NCBI GenBank assembly: GCA_958295465.1
Contig: OY282353.1
Coordinates: forward strand, 4,827,001 to 4,891,000
Length of the DNA: 64,000 nt
From: an uncultured Gammaproteobacteria bacterium
GTDB taxonomy: Bacteria > Pseudomonadota > Gammaproteobacteria > HK1
Reading direction: 5' to 3'
The number at the start of each line of letters is the position of its first letter. Position 1 is the first letter of the stretch. Under the pieces are notes generated by a model. That model saw nothing but the letters and a program-made list of their open reading frames with translations, made no database searches and was not told where the DNA came from. Positions 63,631 to 64,000 of this stretch are shown piece after piece. The position numbers were made by a program, and so were the translations under genes.

Positions 63631-64000
63631 TTACCCCTCCGCCCCATCGGGGACGGCGCCGCGCAACATCACGCGGATCTCGAACTCCGCGGCCCCGGCG
63701 GGTGTTCCGGCATCTCCGCTCAGGGTCCGTTCGGGGCTCAGATCGAGCGGGAACTTCACCACTTCGACGTGTTCGACGCCCGGCGAGGCCGCGAGCGTCC
63801 CGCCGAACCCCCGGATGGTGTCGAGCGCGGCGCGATGGTCACCGTCGAACGGCTCGATCCGCGCGCCGACGAGCGCGATCTGAAACAGGACCTTCGGATC
63901 GCGCCGCGGCTCCTCGCCGCCGGCGGGCGGCGCGGGGCGATGCCCGTCCTCACCGCCCACGCCGTCGTCCGAGGGCGCCTCCGCATCGTCGCCGGCCCGC
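63631..64000 (-). CDS. C-terminal part of a pilus/secretion-cluster protein, cut by the window edge
   Basis: The frame is open from the window edge to a stop at 63631, with at least 123 residues. VLFQIALVGARIEPFDGDHR, TLAASPGVEHVEVVKFPLDL and AAEFEIRVMLRGAVPDGAE look like an alpha/beta end domain. A GTG at 63960 could be a start but upstream codons are also coding-like, so the gene probably continues beyond the window. I do not recognise the family; PilN/GspL-like is a guess from gene order. Confidence 0.5.
   Translation of the reverse strand, partial: RAGDDAEAPSDDGVGGEDGHRPAPPAGGEEPRRDPKVLFQIALVGARIEPFDGDHRAALDTIRGFGGTLAASPGVEHVEVVKFPLDLSPERTLSGDAGTPAGAAEFEIRVMLRGAVPDGAEG

Overview
The window is about 64 kb of chromosomal DNA with very high GC (roughly two thirds or more by eye) and looks gammaproteobacterial. 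The best lineage marker is the minus-strand block recA-recX-alaS-lysC-csrA-tRNA-Ser(GCU) (14.1 to 7.7 kb), the gene order typical of Gammaproteobacteria, followed by tadA, guaA, guaB and, divergently, xseA. A free-living heterotroph with many uptake and catabolic genes is likely. No phage, conjugative module, rRNA or CRISPR array was seen.

Layout. 0-1 kb: small proteins and a cut-off PIN-domain toxin. 1-4.5 kb: larB, larE and larC for the nickel-pincer cofactor, with two abutting miniature inverted-repeat elements between larE and larC. 4.8-7.6 kb: a gamma-glutamyltransferase-fold hydrolase next to a DUF2877/AllH-like protein, pointing to oxamate or allantoin nitrogen use. 7.7-20.2 kb: housekeeping block. 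20.4-24.6 kb: one giant gene fusing two CydDC-like ABC exporter halves through repeat-built linkers. 24.7-30.2 kb: catabolic remnants (a sugar-acid type dehydratase with most of its middle deleted, a TctA remnant), an orphan branched-chain-type binding protein, an amidase and a DsbA-fold isomerase. 30.4-32.8 kb: two DUF1538 membrane proteins, a PII-like protein and a CBS protein in one operon. 33-36 kb: a HicB/HicA-like toxin-antitoxin pair, a broken carboxyltransferase and two divergent paralogous phosphoribosyltransferases. 36.2-40.8 kb: a clearly lower-GC cassette with an Hsp70-like ATPase, a coiled-coil protein, a C2H2-finger protein and a short leading gene; this is the best candidate for an undescribed system. 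40.9-44 kb: a broken biotin carboxylase and two nitrile-hydratase-like-leader (NHLP) genes, one with a GG site and a core. 44.2-52.8 kb: a complete branched-chain-type ABC importer (livHMGF plus binding protein) convergent with a two-component flavin monooxygenase operon. 53.7-59.2 kb: ELM1-like protein, a URC1-type GTP cyclohydrolase II homologue, upp, a metallo-beta-lactamase-fold protein and a rhodanese. 59.3-61.4 kb: htpG with a heat-shock-type promoter. 61.6 kb to the end: a pilus/secretion-like set cut by the window edge.

Two genome-level habits stand out. First, tandem duplications of about 37-135 bp recur at gene junctions and in protein linkers. At livM/livG and livG/livF they make short chimeric mini-ORFs from the start of the downstream gene joined to the end of the upstream gene. 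Second, a dispersed two-hairpin palindromic element occurs five times. Two copies lie in frame inside the amidase gene, and two others supply the stop codons of neighbouring genes, recalling Rickettsia palindromic elements. Several genes are visibly decaying, so this is a region of active small-scale rearrangement.
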